Shown here: one piece after another, positions 36,285 through 44,494 of the stretch
How the letters are laid out: each line of letters opens with the position of its first letter
Numbering within the stretch: position 1 is the stretch's first letter
Assembly (NCBI GenBank): GCA_945902075.1
Contig: CAMDMA010000011.1
Location: forward strand, 19,779 to 83,778
DNA length: 64,000 nt
Source: Candidatus Kuenenia stuttgartensis
GTDB lineage: Bacteria > Planctomycetota > Phycisphaerae > Phycisphaerales > SM1A02
Direction: 5' to 3'
Made by a program: the position numbers and the translations under genes
The notes under the pieces: model-generated
Told to the model about the DNA's origin: nothing
The model's input: the letters and a program-made list of their open reading frames with translations, nothing else
Databases searched by the model: none

Positions 36285-37154
36285 ATGAACGCCCAACCGG
36301 GTCAACATCCGACTGATTCGACCGCGCCCAGCGCGGCCCCGTCGGACGCACCCGTGCGCGTCGAGGGCATCGTGAAAAGTTTTGCCCGCCTGCGGGTCCT
36401 TCGAGGGGTCACTCTCGCGTTTCCGCGAGGCCGAACCACCGTTGTCCTCGGGCCTTCTGGATGTGGCAAGAGCGTCATGCTTAAGCATCTCGTCGGCCTC
36501 TTGCGCCCCGAACGAGGTCGGGTCTTTTACGAGTCCGAGCGCATCGACACACTCTCCGAACGAAAGCTCGCGCCTATCCGTCGACAGTTCGGTTTTCTCT
36601 TCCAACAGGGCGCGCTGTTTGATTCGATGAATGTTTATGAAAACATCGCGTTTCCCCTACGCGAACTTGAGGGCGAAGCTCCCTATGGCGAAGAAGATCG
36701 GGTCAGGCGGGTACTCCGACTCGTCGGGCTTGAGAATGTGATTTATAGCTCGCCCTCTGAACTCTCCGGTGGGCAACAAAAACGCGTGGCGCTCGCACGG
36801 GCGGTGGTACTCGAACCCAAAGTCGTGCTTTACGACGAACCGACCACCGGACTTGATCCGATTCGCGCGGATGTCATCAACGAACTCATTCTCAAACTCA
36901 AGCAAGAGCTTCGCGTGACGAGTATCGTGGTCACGCACGATCTCATCAGTGCTTTCAAAGTTGCGGACTACATGGTGATGCTTCACGAGGGTCAAGTCGT
37001 TCTCGAGGGCGAGCCGGAAGTCTTCCGGAATTCGCAAGATCCCATTGTCAGTCGCTTTCTCCGTGGAGAAGCAAGCGATGAGGAACTTCGCGCCATTCGC
37101 GAGGTGACTTCGAGTAACCGCGAAGGCGCTCGGTTTAGTGGAGGACTCCGATGA
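36285..37154 (+). CDS. mlaF: MlaF-type ABC transporter ATPase
   Basis: 289 residues. ATP-binding subunit of an Mla-type phospholipid transporter. Walker A VLGPSGCGKSVMLKHL, Q-loop FLFQQGALFDSMNVYEN, signature SELSGGQQKRVALARAV, Walker B KVVLYDEPTTGLDP and switch His in VVTHDL are all present. FLFQQGALFDS with GLDPI is typical of MlaF. About 20 residues at the start are low-complexity; a GTG at 36354 is an alternative start. It overlaps mlaD by 4 bases (ATGA). Only 17 bases separate its start from the divergent NUDIX start. Confidence 0.93.
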   Translation: MNAQPGQHPTDSTAPSAAPSDAPVRVEGIVKSFARLRVLRGVTLAFPRGRTTVVLGPSGCGKSVMLKHLVGLLRPERGRVFYESERIDTLSERKLAPIRRQFGFLFQQGALFDSMNVYENIAFPLRELEGEAPYGEEDRVRRVLRLVGLENVIYSSPSELSGGQQKRVALARAVVLEPKVVLYDEPTTGLDPIRADVINELILKLKQELRVTSIVVTHDLISAFKVADYMVMLHEGQVVLEGEPEVFRNSQDPIVSRFLRGEASDEELRAIREVTSSNREGARFSGGLR

Positions 37155-38158
37155 GAGAGCGCGTGCGCAATGTGATGGTTGGGCTTTGCGCGATCGGCGC
37201 TCTCACCGGTGGCGCGGGGCTGCTGTTTTTCTTTGGTGAGCTTGAGCCATTCTTTACCTCGCGTTGGCAACTCCAAGTTGCGTTCAACGAGGCTGGCGGT
37301 CTGCGACGCGGAAGTCTCGTGACGCTCAACGGCGTCCCCGTTGGCGCGATTGAGCGCGTCGAAATTTGGGAAGACCCGAACAAGCCCGTGCTTGTCACGG
37401 CCGCCATCGAAGATCACGTGCGGATCCCCGATCCAAGCACCCCTAGCGTGCAGGCATCGCTGCTCGGGTCCGGTGCGCGACTCGAGCTCACGGCTGAACT
37501 TCCGATCGCATCGCCGATGCGGAGCTATCCACTCGACCGAAAACTGGTTCTGCGCGGCATCGTCGAACCCATCGAAACTCGACTCGTCGATCGCGTAAGC
37601 AAGGAGCTCGCACCACTCATCGAGAACTTCGGTGAGATCGGCATGCTTGCTCGGAACCTGAATGATCTCGTCAAGCCAGGCGCGCCGGGTGCAGCGGAAG
37701 ATCCAGAGAATGTTCGGACGGTGATCCGACGACTCTCGTCGACACTCGAACGCACCGACTCCGCGCTCGCGAGTGCGCGAAGTTGGCTCGAAGACGAACA
37801 ACTGCGAACCGACATACGTGACGCCGCCCACGGCGCGAGCGAGTTGATGGCCACAGCCGCACAAATGGCCCAGCGCATTGAGGCGCTCGCCGACAGCCTT
37901 GCCGCGGATGCCGGCGCGCTCCGAAATGGCGCACTGCCAGTGCTCGATCGCGCAAGCGTTGCACTTGAGGAGATGAACAGGTTGATTGTTGCTGCGCGCA
38001 CAGGCGACGGCACCATCGGACGCATGATGAAAGATCCGGCGCTCTACGAGGGACTCGCAGATGCGGCCAAGCGCCTTGATGACGCGCTTGCGAAGCTCAA
38101 TCTCCTGATTGAGAAGGTCCGCGCCGAGGGGCTTAACCTCGAGCTTATGCCGAAGTGA
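37151..38158 (+). CDS. mlaD: MlaD-family substrate-binding protein of an Mla transporter
   Basis: 335 residues. One N-terminal membrane helix (VMVGLCAIGALTGGAGLLFFFG), then the MCE domain (about residues 40-120) with VAFNEAGGLRRGSLVTLNG and VPVGAIERVEI. The rest is a long helical, charged region (about 150-330) with periodic hydrophobic residues, likely a coiled-coil or tunnel-forming helix. It is longer than E. coli MlaD (183 residues) and resembles the extended MCE proteins. It shares an operon with mlaF; the permease MlaE is at 22086-22922. A terminator follows. Confidence 0.9.
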   Translation: MRERVRNVMVGLCAIGALTGGAGLLFFFGELEPFFTSRWQLQVAFNEAGGLRRGSLVTLNGVPVGAIERVEIWEDPNKPVLVTAAIEDHVRIPDPSTPSVQASLLGSGARLELTAELPIASPMRSYPLDRKLVLRGIVEPIETRLVDRVSKELAPLIENFGEIGMLARNLNDLVKPGAPGAAEDPENVRTVIRRLSSTLERTDSALASARSWLEDEQLRTDIRDAAHGASELMATAAQMAQRIEALADSLAADAGALRNGALPVLDRASVALEEMNRLIVAARTGDGTIGRMMKDPALYEGLADAAKRLDDALAKLNLLIEKVRAEGLNLELMPK

Positions 38159-38198
38159 ATCGCCGCCGCGAGTGGCAGGCGAAACGTTTCCCAAAACG

Positions 38199-38232
38199 AA
38201 CAGGACGGCCCACTGGGCCGTCCTGTTTATTT
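38199..38232. terminator. Bidirectional terminator between mlaD and the OmpA lipoprotein gene
   Basis: AACAGGACGGCCC (38199-38211) pairs perfectly with GGGCCGTCCTGTT (38215-38227) across an ACT loop. TATTTTG follows on the plus strand, and CGTTTTGG follows on the minus strand. It separates two convergent genes. Confidence 0.82.
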
Positions 38233-38251
38233 TGATCGAAATGCGGATCAC

Positions 38252-38917
38252 TCACTCGTTGACGATGGCGATCTCAACGCGACGCGATTCCTTCTTCGAG
38301 GACTTCGGCATCTCCGGTCCAAAGGACGAGTACTCGATCTTCGAGGTCGCGACGCCCTTCGTGTTGATGTACTGACCCACGCTGAACGCGCGTTCGAAAC
38401 CGAGGTGATAGTTCGTCTTGAAGTTCGACTTCTTGATCGGATCCGTGTCGGTGAATCCCGCGAGGCGGAGATGCTTCTCGGGAAACTTCTTCTTGATCTC
38501 GCTCGCAACTTTGTCGAGCGTCTTCTTCGCCTCTGGGCGGAGCGAAGCCTTGCCAGAGTCGAAGAGCACGTCGCCTTCGATCGTCAGCGTGAGCACGCCG
38601 TTCTCCATGTCCGCTGTCACGCCCTCGGGCAGATCGAGCTTCGGCATGGTCTCCGTGGACTGCGTGTTTGCCGCGAGCGGAGCTTGCTCGGTTGACTTTG
38701 TCTGCAGCGATGCGATCTCTTGATCGAGGCGGCGACGCTCTTGCTCACTCTGGTCGAGCGCGTTGCGAGCCTCGTCACGCTCAATGGTGAGTTGCGCGTT
38801 GGAATCCTTGAGCATGGTGAGCTCATCCTTCTGCGCGCTGTTGCAGCCGCCGAGGAATGATCCCGCGGCGAGCGCCGTGAGAAGGACGGTACGGAAACGA
38901 ATAGTCGTGCCTGTCAT
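38252..38917 (-). CDS. OmpA-family lipoprotein with coiled coil
   Basis: 221 residues. A lipoprotein signal (lipobox FLGGC, Cys25) is followed by a coiled-coil region rich in Glu/Arg/Gln (about 30-75) and an OmpA-like domain (about 100-215): DVLFDSGKASLRPEAKKTL, LAGFTDTDPI and KKESRRVEIAIV. As with the lipoprotein at 17802-18644 it is expected to join the outer membrane to peptidoglycan. It is the last gene of the xseA-xseB-prepilin peptidase-OmpA strand and ends at a bidirectional terminator. SD GGAAGGG precedes the ATG. Confidence 0.9.
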   Translation of the reverse strand: MTGTTIRFRTVLLTALAAGSFLGGCNSAQKDELTMLKDSNAQLTIERDEARNALDQSEQERRRLDQEIASLQTKSTEQAPLAANTQSTETMPKLDLPEGVTADMENGVLTLTIEGDVLFDSGKASLRPEAKKTLDKVASEIKKKFPEKHLRLAGFTDTDPIKKSNFKTNYHLGFERAFSVGQYINTKGVATSKIEYSSFGPEMPKSSKKESRRVEIAIVNE

Positions 38918-38998
38918 GAGAGTGGCATCCCTTCCAGTGTGGAGGCTGCGCGGGCCGGTCGAGGCTCCATCCTCGGCTCATCGCCCGCGGCACGCATT

Positions 38999-40318
38999 TC
39001 ACCGTTGGTCGTTCGGTTGTGCAAGTTGTGCGGGCGGTCGTCTTCGCAGATTTTCAGTTTCGACTCCCTCCCGCGGCGCGAGCAGGGAAACCGCCGATTC
39101 GATCCCAAGGGCGAATCCGTCGATCGCCGCAACCACTGCACCGCGTGCCACGACGAAGAGAATCGCCGCGACTGCGAGGTGGGGACCGAAGGGAATTTCG
39201 CGTTGGAAAAACGTGTTGAACCGCCGCATTACAAGCGCCAGAATCGCCCAGAAGATGGCGATGAAAACCGCGACGAAAAACGCGAGAACTGCGACCTTCC
39301 ATCCAAACGCAGCGCCAACCGCTGCCTGAAGATGCACGTCGCCAAGCCCCATCGCTTCCCGGCCAAAGCCAAGTGAGCCAAGGATTCGAACCGCCCACAC
39401 CAAAGCTCCGCCAGCGATCCATCCAATCATCGAGCCGCCGAGGAGCGTCATCGGTTGGCAAACGGTCTCCTGGGAGGTGTAGCCGAGAAGTCCAGCGAGC
39501 ACGCATGCCACGCCCGCGCCGGCGATGCCAGGAAGAATGAAGAGGAGTTCAGCGACCATCTCGCGACGGGCATGCGGGTAGGCACCGCCATCGTCACCCT
39601 CTTTCACGAATTCGTTCCAGTCGGCGAAGCTCGCGCGCAGGCGACCGGTCGAGACGAGCCACCGCGAGACACCAAGACCGAGCAACATCCCCACTGCTCC
39701 GAACGTCACCGTCCAACTCGCGACAGGAATGGGCACAAACTCCCGGAGCCCGCGCGATTCGGGAAGGAAGCCCTGCGCGAGCCAGCCGACGAAGGCGATG
39801 ATCGTGACCGTCGTCGGAATCTCAACCGGGATCAGCATGGTCTTCGCATCAACAAGTGTCATGGCGACCAGTCCCGCGATTGCCAGAACGGTGAGCACAA
39901 ATGCAGGCCACGAACGACCGAACCCCTGAAGGTGCCACCACGGGCTCGCAGCATCGCCAAGCAGGGTGCCGGGGAAACGGTCGAAGGGAGCGTAAAACGC
40001 GAGAAAGGCCGCGAGAAACAAGCACGCGACCAAAAACTCAATCAGCGGATATTGGATGCTGATCTTGACGCGGCATGCGCGACAGCGTCCACGCAACAAG
40101 AACCACCCGATGATTGGAAGGTTCTCGCGCCATGAAAGCTGATGCCCGCAGCGCGGACAGCGCGAGGGCGGTGTCACCACCGACTGCCCGGTCGGCAACC
40201 GCCAGACGAGGACGTTGAGGAAACTCCCAACGCAGGCACCGAAGAGAAAGACGAAAAGGCCGCCCATGAGCACGGGTGCCCAGATCGCAAATTGGAGTTG
40301 AGCGTCGGGATCAAACAT
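38999..40318 (-). CDS. Prepilin peptidase (A24 family), enlarged
   Basis: 439 residues. Aspartic protease that removes the leader peptide of type IV pilins and type II secretion pseudopilins and N-methylates the new end. The N-terminal domain has the zinc pairs CPRCGHQLSW and CRACRVKISIQYP. The two catalytic Asp blocks are VDAKTMLIP and GLGDVHLQAA. In most family members the second reads GxGDxK; here the Lys is His. About 150 extra residues lie between the two Asp blocks, including a soluble loop (about 215-245). No pilin or secretion genes are in the window. It starts 18 bases after xseB. Confidence 0.9.
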   Translation of the reverse strand: MFDPDAQLQFAIWAPVLMGGLFVFLFGACVGSFLNVLVWRLPTGQSVVTPPSRCPRCGHQLSWRENLPIIGWFLLRGRCRACRVKISIQYPLIEFLVACLFLAAFLAFYAPFDRFPGTLLGDAASPWWHLQGFGRSWPAFVLTVLAIAGLVAMTLVDAKTMLIPVEIPTTVTIIAFVGWLAQGFLPESRGLREFVPIPVASWTVTFGAVGMLLGLGVSRWLVSTGRLRASFADWNEFVKEGDDGGAYPHARREMVAELLFILPGIAGAGVACVLAGLLGYTSQETVCQPMTLLGGSMIGWIAGGALVWAVRILGSLGFGREAMGLGDVHLQAAVGAAFGWKVAVLAFFVAVFIAIFWAILALVMRRFNTFFQREIPFGPHLAVAAILFVVARGAVVAAIDGFALGIESAVSLLAPREGVETENLRRRPPAQLAQPNDQR

Positions 40319-40336
40319 CGGCGTGGGTCAGCCGCG

Positions 40337-40621
40337 TCAGCGCGGCGAAGTGCTTCCTTGCTCGAGTTCGCCAAGCGACATCTCGCGCACCGTCGTCTCC
40401 GCGGTGTCTAGCAACGCCTTGCAATGTCGAAGCAACTGCTCGCCACGGCGGTAGGACGCGAGACTTGCCTCGAGACCAATGTCACCTTGCTCAATCGACT
40501 CGACAAGCGCCTCGAGTTCCCTCACCGCCTGCTCGTAATCCAACGCGGCAATCGCGGGATCGATCACTCCCGCGGCGCCGTCGCTTTTCTCCGAGATCGT
40601 TGCGTCTTTCTTCTTCGCCAT
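40337..40621 (-). CDS. xseB: Exodeoxyribonuclease VII small subunit
   Basis: 94 residues. The typical core is ALDYEQAVRELEALVESIEQ followed by GLEASLASYRRGEQLLRHC and LDTAE. It binds XseA, together degrading single-stranded DNA. The ATG at 40621 has AAAGGA upstream at the right distance; the longer frame to 40816 is non-coding and overlaps xseA. It is encoded 55 bases downstream of xseA. Confidence 0.94.
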   Translation of the reverse strand: MAKKKDATISEKSDGAAGVIDPAIAALDYEQAVRELEALVESIEQGDIGLEASLASYRRGEQLLRHCKALLDTAETTVREMSLGELEQGSTSPR

Positions 40622-40676
40622 GGGGTTCCTTTCGCGCCAGCACGCTTGTTTGCGCGGGGGGTACTTGACGTTTGTA

Positions 40677-42212
40677 TCACGTTCCGAAGAGCGAATCCGC
40701 TGGACCGGGTGCATCAGCGCGTCGGATGCCGAGTTCAACCCGCACCGGCACCATCCCATCGACCACCTGCAAGTCGAGCCTTTCGCCATCACGCGCCGCT
40801 GCCATCGAGCGCACAAGGGTTCCGTCGGCAGAGGTCACGATCGCGTATCCACGTTGAAGGGTTTCTTCCGGGCCAGCGGAGCGAAGGCGCCGTTCAAGAT
40901 TCGCGATCGCGCCGCGCTCGCGAACGATGCGCTGGGCACTCGCGCGCAAAAGGCGCGGACGGAGCGCAGCGAGTGACGCGCGGGCTGCGGCGGCGCGCGC
41001 GGCTGGCGCGTTGGAGGCGAGGCGGGCAGCGATGCGTTCGAGCGCATAGCGTTCGGAGGCGAGCGCATCGGCAGTCGCGCGACGAAGGCGATTGGCAAGA
41101 CCGTGCACGGCCTGGCGTGCGCGCGCAATGCGGAGGGCAGGCGACGTAAGCGCGGGCGCGCGCTCGAGACGGGCGACGCCTTCGCGCTTTGACTGTATTG
41201 ACCAACGCATCGCGTTGACCAGATCGCGCCTCATGCGCTCACAGTGCTCGATGAGCGCAGACGTATCAGGTAAGAGCAGCATGACTGCCTGCGTCGGCGT
41301 GCTTGCGCGACGATCCGCGACGAGTTCGATCACACTCGTGTCCACTTCGTGACCGATGGCTGCGACGAGTGGAAGGTGCATAGCAAACGCAGCCTCAGCG
41401 ACGATGCGTTCGTTGAAGGCCCAAAGGTCTTCGCGCGATCCGCCGCCGCGTGTCACGATGACAGCATCGAGCGCAAGTTCGGCGCGACGCGCATCGAGCG
41501 CCCGCAACGCGCGGGCAACCTCAATCGCAGCGCCCTCGCCCTGCACCCGAACATCGACAACAATAAACTCGACTCCCGCGCGTCGTTCCATCGCGGTTTT
41601 GAGGACATCTTGCAGTGCCGCACCGTTGGCACTCGTCACCACCGCGACGCGTCGCGGATTGGCCGGCAGCGCCTTCTTCCGCTCGTCAAGAAAGTAGCCT
41701 CTTTCGCGGAGTTCCTTGACCAATTGCTGGAACTTGAGTTCGAGCGCCCCAACGCCTTGCGGCTCAAGCCGGGTTGCGTAAAGTTGCGTACGCCCCTGTG
41801 CGGCGAAGTGCCCAATTTTCCCCGTAACCACCACCGCGTCGCCTTCGCGCGGATCGAATGCGACACGCGCGGCGTCGCTGGCCCACATGACACAGGACAG
41901 CACCGATTTCGCATCTTTTACTGAGAAATACCAGTGATTTCGCTTGGAGAGGTTCGCAATCTCGCCCTGCACGCGGAACGAACCGCGCATCCCATCTTCA
42001 AGCGTCCGCGCGACGAGTTCGTTGAATGCAGTAACCGAGATCTCGGAGGTTGCCACGCGCGTCGGTTGGGAATCGTGATCGATACGCTGCGGCGGTAGCT
42101 CGCTCGGCGCTGCGGGTTCCGTCGGCCGCGTCGGAGAAGGCGTGGGGTCGAACAACCCACCCTCGAACAGGTTGCCGCGCGCGCGATTCGGGTCGAAGGG
42201 TGGCCGTTTCAC
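40677..42212 (-). CDS. xseA: Exodeoxyribonuclease VII large subunit
   Basis: 511 residues. An N-terminal Pro-rich stretch (about 50 residues) precedes the OB-fold (SVTAFNELVARTL, SFRVQGEIANLS) and the nuclease domain: VTSANGAALQDVLKT, VIVTRGGGSREDLWAFNE and GHEVDTSVIELVAD. The helical C-terminal half contains the RA..RL repeats that build the long coiled coil, and ETLQRGYAIVTS closes it. The start is GTG at 42212. TATAC lies 6-10 bases before that GTG, so this transcript may also be leaderless, though no clear -35 is seen. Divergent from recG, with xseB following. Confidence 0.95.
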   Translation of the reverse strand: MKRPPFDPNRARGNLFEGGLFDPTPSPTRPTEPAAPSELPPQRIDHDSQPTRVATSEISVTAFNELVARTLEDGMRGSFRVQGEIANLSKRNHWYFSVKDAKSVLSCVMWASDAARVAFDPREGDAVVVTGKIGHFAAQGRTQLYATRLEPQGVGALELKFQQLVKELRERGYFLDERKKALPANPRRVAVVTSANGAALQDVLKTAMERRAGVEFIVVDVRVQGEGAAIEVARALRALDARRAELALDAVIVTRGGGSREDLWAFNERIVAEAAFAMHLPLVAAIGHEVDTSVIELVADRRASTPTQAVMLLLPDTSALIEHCERMRRDLVNAMRWSIQSKREGVARLERAPALTSPALRIARARQAVHGLANRLRRATADALASERYALERIAARLASNAPAARAAAARASLAALRPRLLRASAQRIVRERGAIANLERRLRSAGPEETLQRGYAIVTSADGTLVRSMAAARDGERLDLQVVDGMVPVRVELGIRRADAPGPADSLFGT

Positions 42213-42305
42213 AGATTCGTATAGTACGGTCTGCCCTGCAACAGTGCGGCTCCGAGCGCGGGGTACGCGCGACGCGGAGAATCATGTGCAGCGAATCAAG
42301 CCTCG

Positions 42306-44420
42306 ATGGCATCCGACAACAGAGACATCCTCACAACATCAATCGAAGCGATTCCTGGAGTCACCGAACTCCGGAAGCGTGCGTTTGCTGAACTTGGTGT
42401 GCGAACCGTCGCGGACCTCTTGGGCCACTTTCCTTTCCGCATTGAGGCGGAGCACGGCGAAAACTCAATCGAATCGCACATCGCTGTACTTTCGGCGAAG
42501 CCGGACGCGGAGCAAAGTGCGAACATCGCGATTCGAGGAACGATTGCCGCATCGAAAACGGCATTCGGACGGAGACCGCGTATCGAAGCCACACTCGAGG
42601 ACGGCACCGGGACCGCACGACTTGTCTTTTTCAATATGCCGTGGATGCGCGGGAAGCTTCACCCTGGCCGCCAGGGCATTGTCGAGGGCAAGGCGAAACT
42701 TGAGCGCGGATACCTTGAGGTTGTCAATCCGAAGTGGAGCGATGTTGCTGAAGGTGCTGTCGTTCAAGCGCGGAGTGATCGCATGCGTGCGGTGTATCCG
42801 TCGTCAGAGGCACTTCCATCGCGCACGATTGAGCAGACACTCGGACGAGTGCTCGCCCACGCATGCGCCGCAATTGTGGAACTACTTCCTGAGGAATACC
42901 TCGCAAGCCGCGGATTGCGAGGACTTCAGGATGCGTATCGCGGGATGCACGCGCCGCTCGATGATTCCGATTTTTCCTCGTCGCGAACGCGACTTGCCTA
43001 CGACGAATTGCTGACGCTGCAACTTGCGGTCGCTATCAAGCGGCGCATGCGAACGGCGCAGGGCGCACCCGCGCTTCCGATCGGCGCATCGGTCGAACGG
43101 GAGATTCTCACGCGCTTTCCCTTCGAATTCACACCTGACCAACTCAAGACCTTTCGTGAAATTGCAGGCGATCTCTCCGACACTCGACCGATGAATCGAC
43201 TGCTTCAAGGCGATGTTGGTGCGGGAAAAACGGCAGTCGCACTTGCCGCCATGCTTGTTGCGGTCACCAACCGACATCAAGCCGCGATGATGGCACCAAC
43301 GGAATTGCTTGCCGAGCAACACTTCGCTTCGCTTTCGCGATTTCTTGTCGGAACAAATGTTCGTGTTGGCCTGTTGACCGGAAGTCTTCCCGCTGGTGAG
43401 CGAGCGCTCGTGCGCGATCTCATTGAAAGTGGACAACTCGACATCGTGGTAGGTACCCACGCGCTTCTGACCGGCGATGTGCGATTCAACGCACTCGCGC
43501 TTGCTGTGATCGATGAGCAACACCGATTTGGAGTCGCACAACGCGCCGAGTTGCGTGGCCGGGCGCCTGCTGGACAAACGCCGCACATGTTGGTCATGAC
43601 GGCAACGCCGATTCCACGCACATTGTCGCTTACGGTTTATGGCGACCTCGATATCTCGACGATCGCACATCGGCCGAAAAATAGGGCTCCCGTTCATACG
43701 CGCGTCCTCAGCGTGTCGCGTGCCGACGACGCATACATCTTCGCCAAGGAGCGCATTGATCGCGGCGAGCAGGTTTTCATCGTCGTCCCTGCCGTCGAGG
43801 AATCGGACATTGGACTTAAGGATGTGGGTAGTCATCTCGAGGCCCTCCAATGCGGAGCACTCGCTGGAGCGCGTCTCGCTGGAATGCACGGGCGTATGAA
43901 GCGTGAAGAGCGCGATGCTGTGATGGACCGCTTCCGCGCAGGCGAGATCGACGCGCTCGTTGCAACGGTCGTGATTGAAGTTGGTGTCGATGTCCCCAAC
44001 GCAACGGTGATGGTGATCGAACACGCAGATCGCTTCGGACTCGCGCAACTCCACCAGTTGCGTGGACGTGTCGGCCGCGGTCCGAAGGGTGGTGTATGTG
44101 TTCTGATCGCTGATCCAACAACAGACGATGGCCGAGCGCGGCTCGAAGCGATTCGTTCAACCGATGACGGATTCCGCATCAGCGAGCTCGATCTTGCTAT
44201 ACGCGGACCCGGCGAACTTTTCGGCGCAAAGCAAAGCGGCCTCCCTCCGTTCAAAGTGGCGGATCTCTCCAAGGATCTCGGCCTCCTCGAACGCGCGCGA
44301 CGCGATGCGACCGATTGGATCGCGCGTAGCCCACTGCTTGCGGGCGACGGCGAGCATCTGCTCCGCCGCCGCGTGCTTGACACGTACGGCGAGGCGCTTG
44401 GGCTCGGGGATGTGGGATAA
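42306..44420 (+). CDS. recG: ATP-dependent DNA helicase RecG
   Basis: 704 residues. Remodels stalled replication forks and Holliday junctions. The wedge/OB domain (residues 1-170) precedes the helicase core: Walker A GDVGAGKTAVALAAM, MAPTELLAEQHFASL, DEQHRFGVAQRAEL, VMTATPIPRTLSLTVYGDLD, and the motifs RGRVGRGPKGGVCVLIAD and GPGELFGAKQSG at the C-terminus. ATG 42306 is chosen. The last three codons (D-V-G) and the TAA stop lie inside a 16-bp tandem repeat array (44407-44466). Confidence 0.96.
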   Translation: MASDNRDILTTSIEAIPGVTELRKRAFAELGVRTVADLLGHFPFRIEAEHGENSIESHIAVLSAKPDAEQSANIAIRGTIAASKTAFGRRPRIEATLEDGTGTARLVFFNMPWMRGKLHPGRQGIVEGKAKLERGYLEVVNPKWSDVAEGAVVQARSDRMRAVYPSSEALPSRTIEQTLGRVLAHACAAIVELLPEEYLASRGLRGLQDAYRGMHAPLDDSDFSSSRTRLAYDELLTLQLAVAIKRRMRTAQGAPALPIGASVEREILTRFPFEFTPDQLKTFREIAGDLSDTRPMNRLLQGDVGAGKTAVALAAMLVAVTNRHQAAMMAPTELLAEQHFASLSRFLVGTNVRVGLLTGSLPAGERALVRDLIESGQLDIVVGTHALLTGDVRFNALALAVIDEQHRFGVAQRAELRGRAPAGQTPHMLVMTATPIPRTLSLTVYGDLDISTIAHRPKNRAPVHTRVLSVSRADDAYIFAKERIDRGEQVFIVVPAVEESDIGLKDVGSHLEALQCGALAGARLAGMHGRMKREERDAVMDRFRAGEIDALVATVVIEVGVDVPNATVMVIEHADRFGLAQLHQLRGRVGRGPKGGVCVLIADPTTDDGRARLEAIRSTDDGFRISELDLAIRGPGELFGAKQSGLPPFKVADLSKDLGLLERARRDATDWIARSPLLAGDGEHLLRRRVLDTYGEALGLGDVG

Positions 44421-44466
44421 AAGGGATGTGGGATAAAAGGGATGTGGGATAAAAGGGATGTGGGAT
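44407..44466. repeat. 16-bp tandem array overlapping the recG stop codon
   Basis: Unit GGGATGTGGGATAAAA occurs three times exactly (44407-44422, 44423-44438, 44439-44454), then a 12-base partial copy to 44466. The recG stop TAA is at 44418-44420 in the first copy. Because 16 is not a multiple of 3, each further copy presents a stop in a different frame. The array lies between convergent recG and polX and contains no visible terminator stem. Confidence 0.9.
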
Positions 44467-44494
44467 CGTTTTGCGCGTTGGTTCGCGAGTTCGA

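Noticed and set aside
36992..38251. Minus-strand open frame of 419 codons over mlaF/mlaD
   Set aside because: Antisense to convincing Mla genes and crossing the terminator; no domain visible.
42882..44054. Minus-strand open frame of 390 codons inside recG
   Set aside because: Antisense to a clear RecG; amino-acid composition is typical of a shadow frame.
44407..44466. recG terminator within the tandem array
   Set aside because: The array has no inverted repeat; it cannot form a stem.
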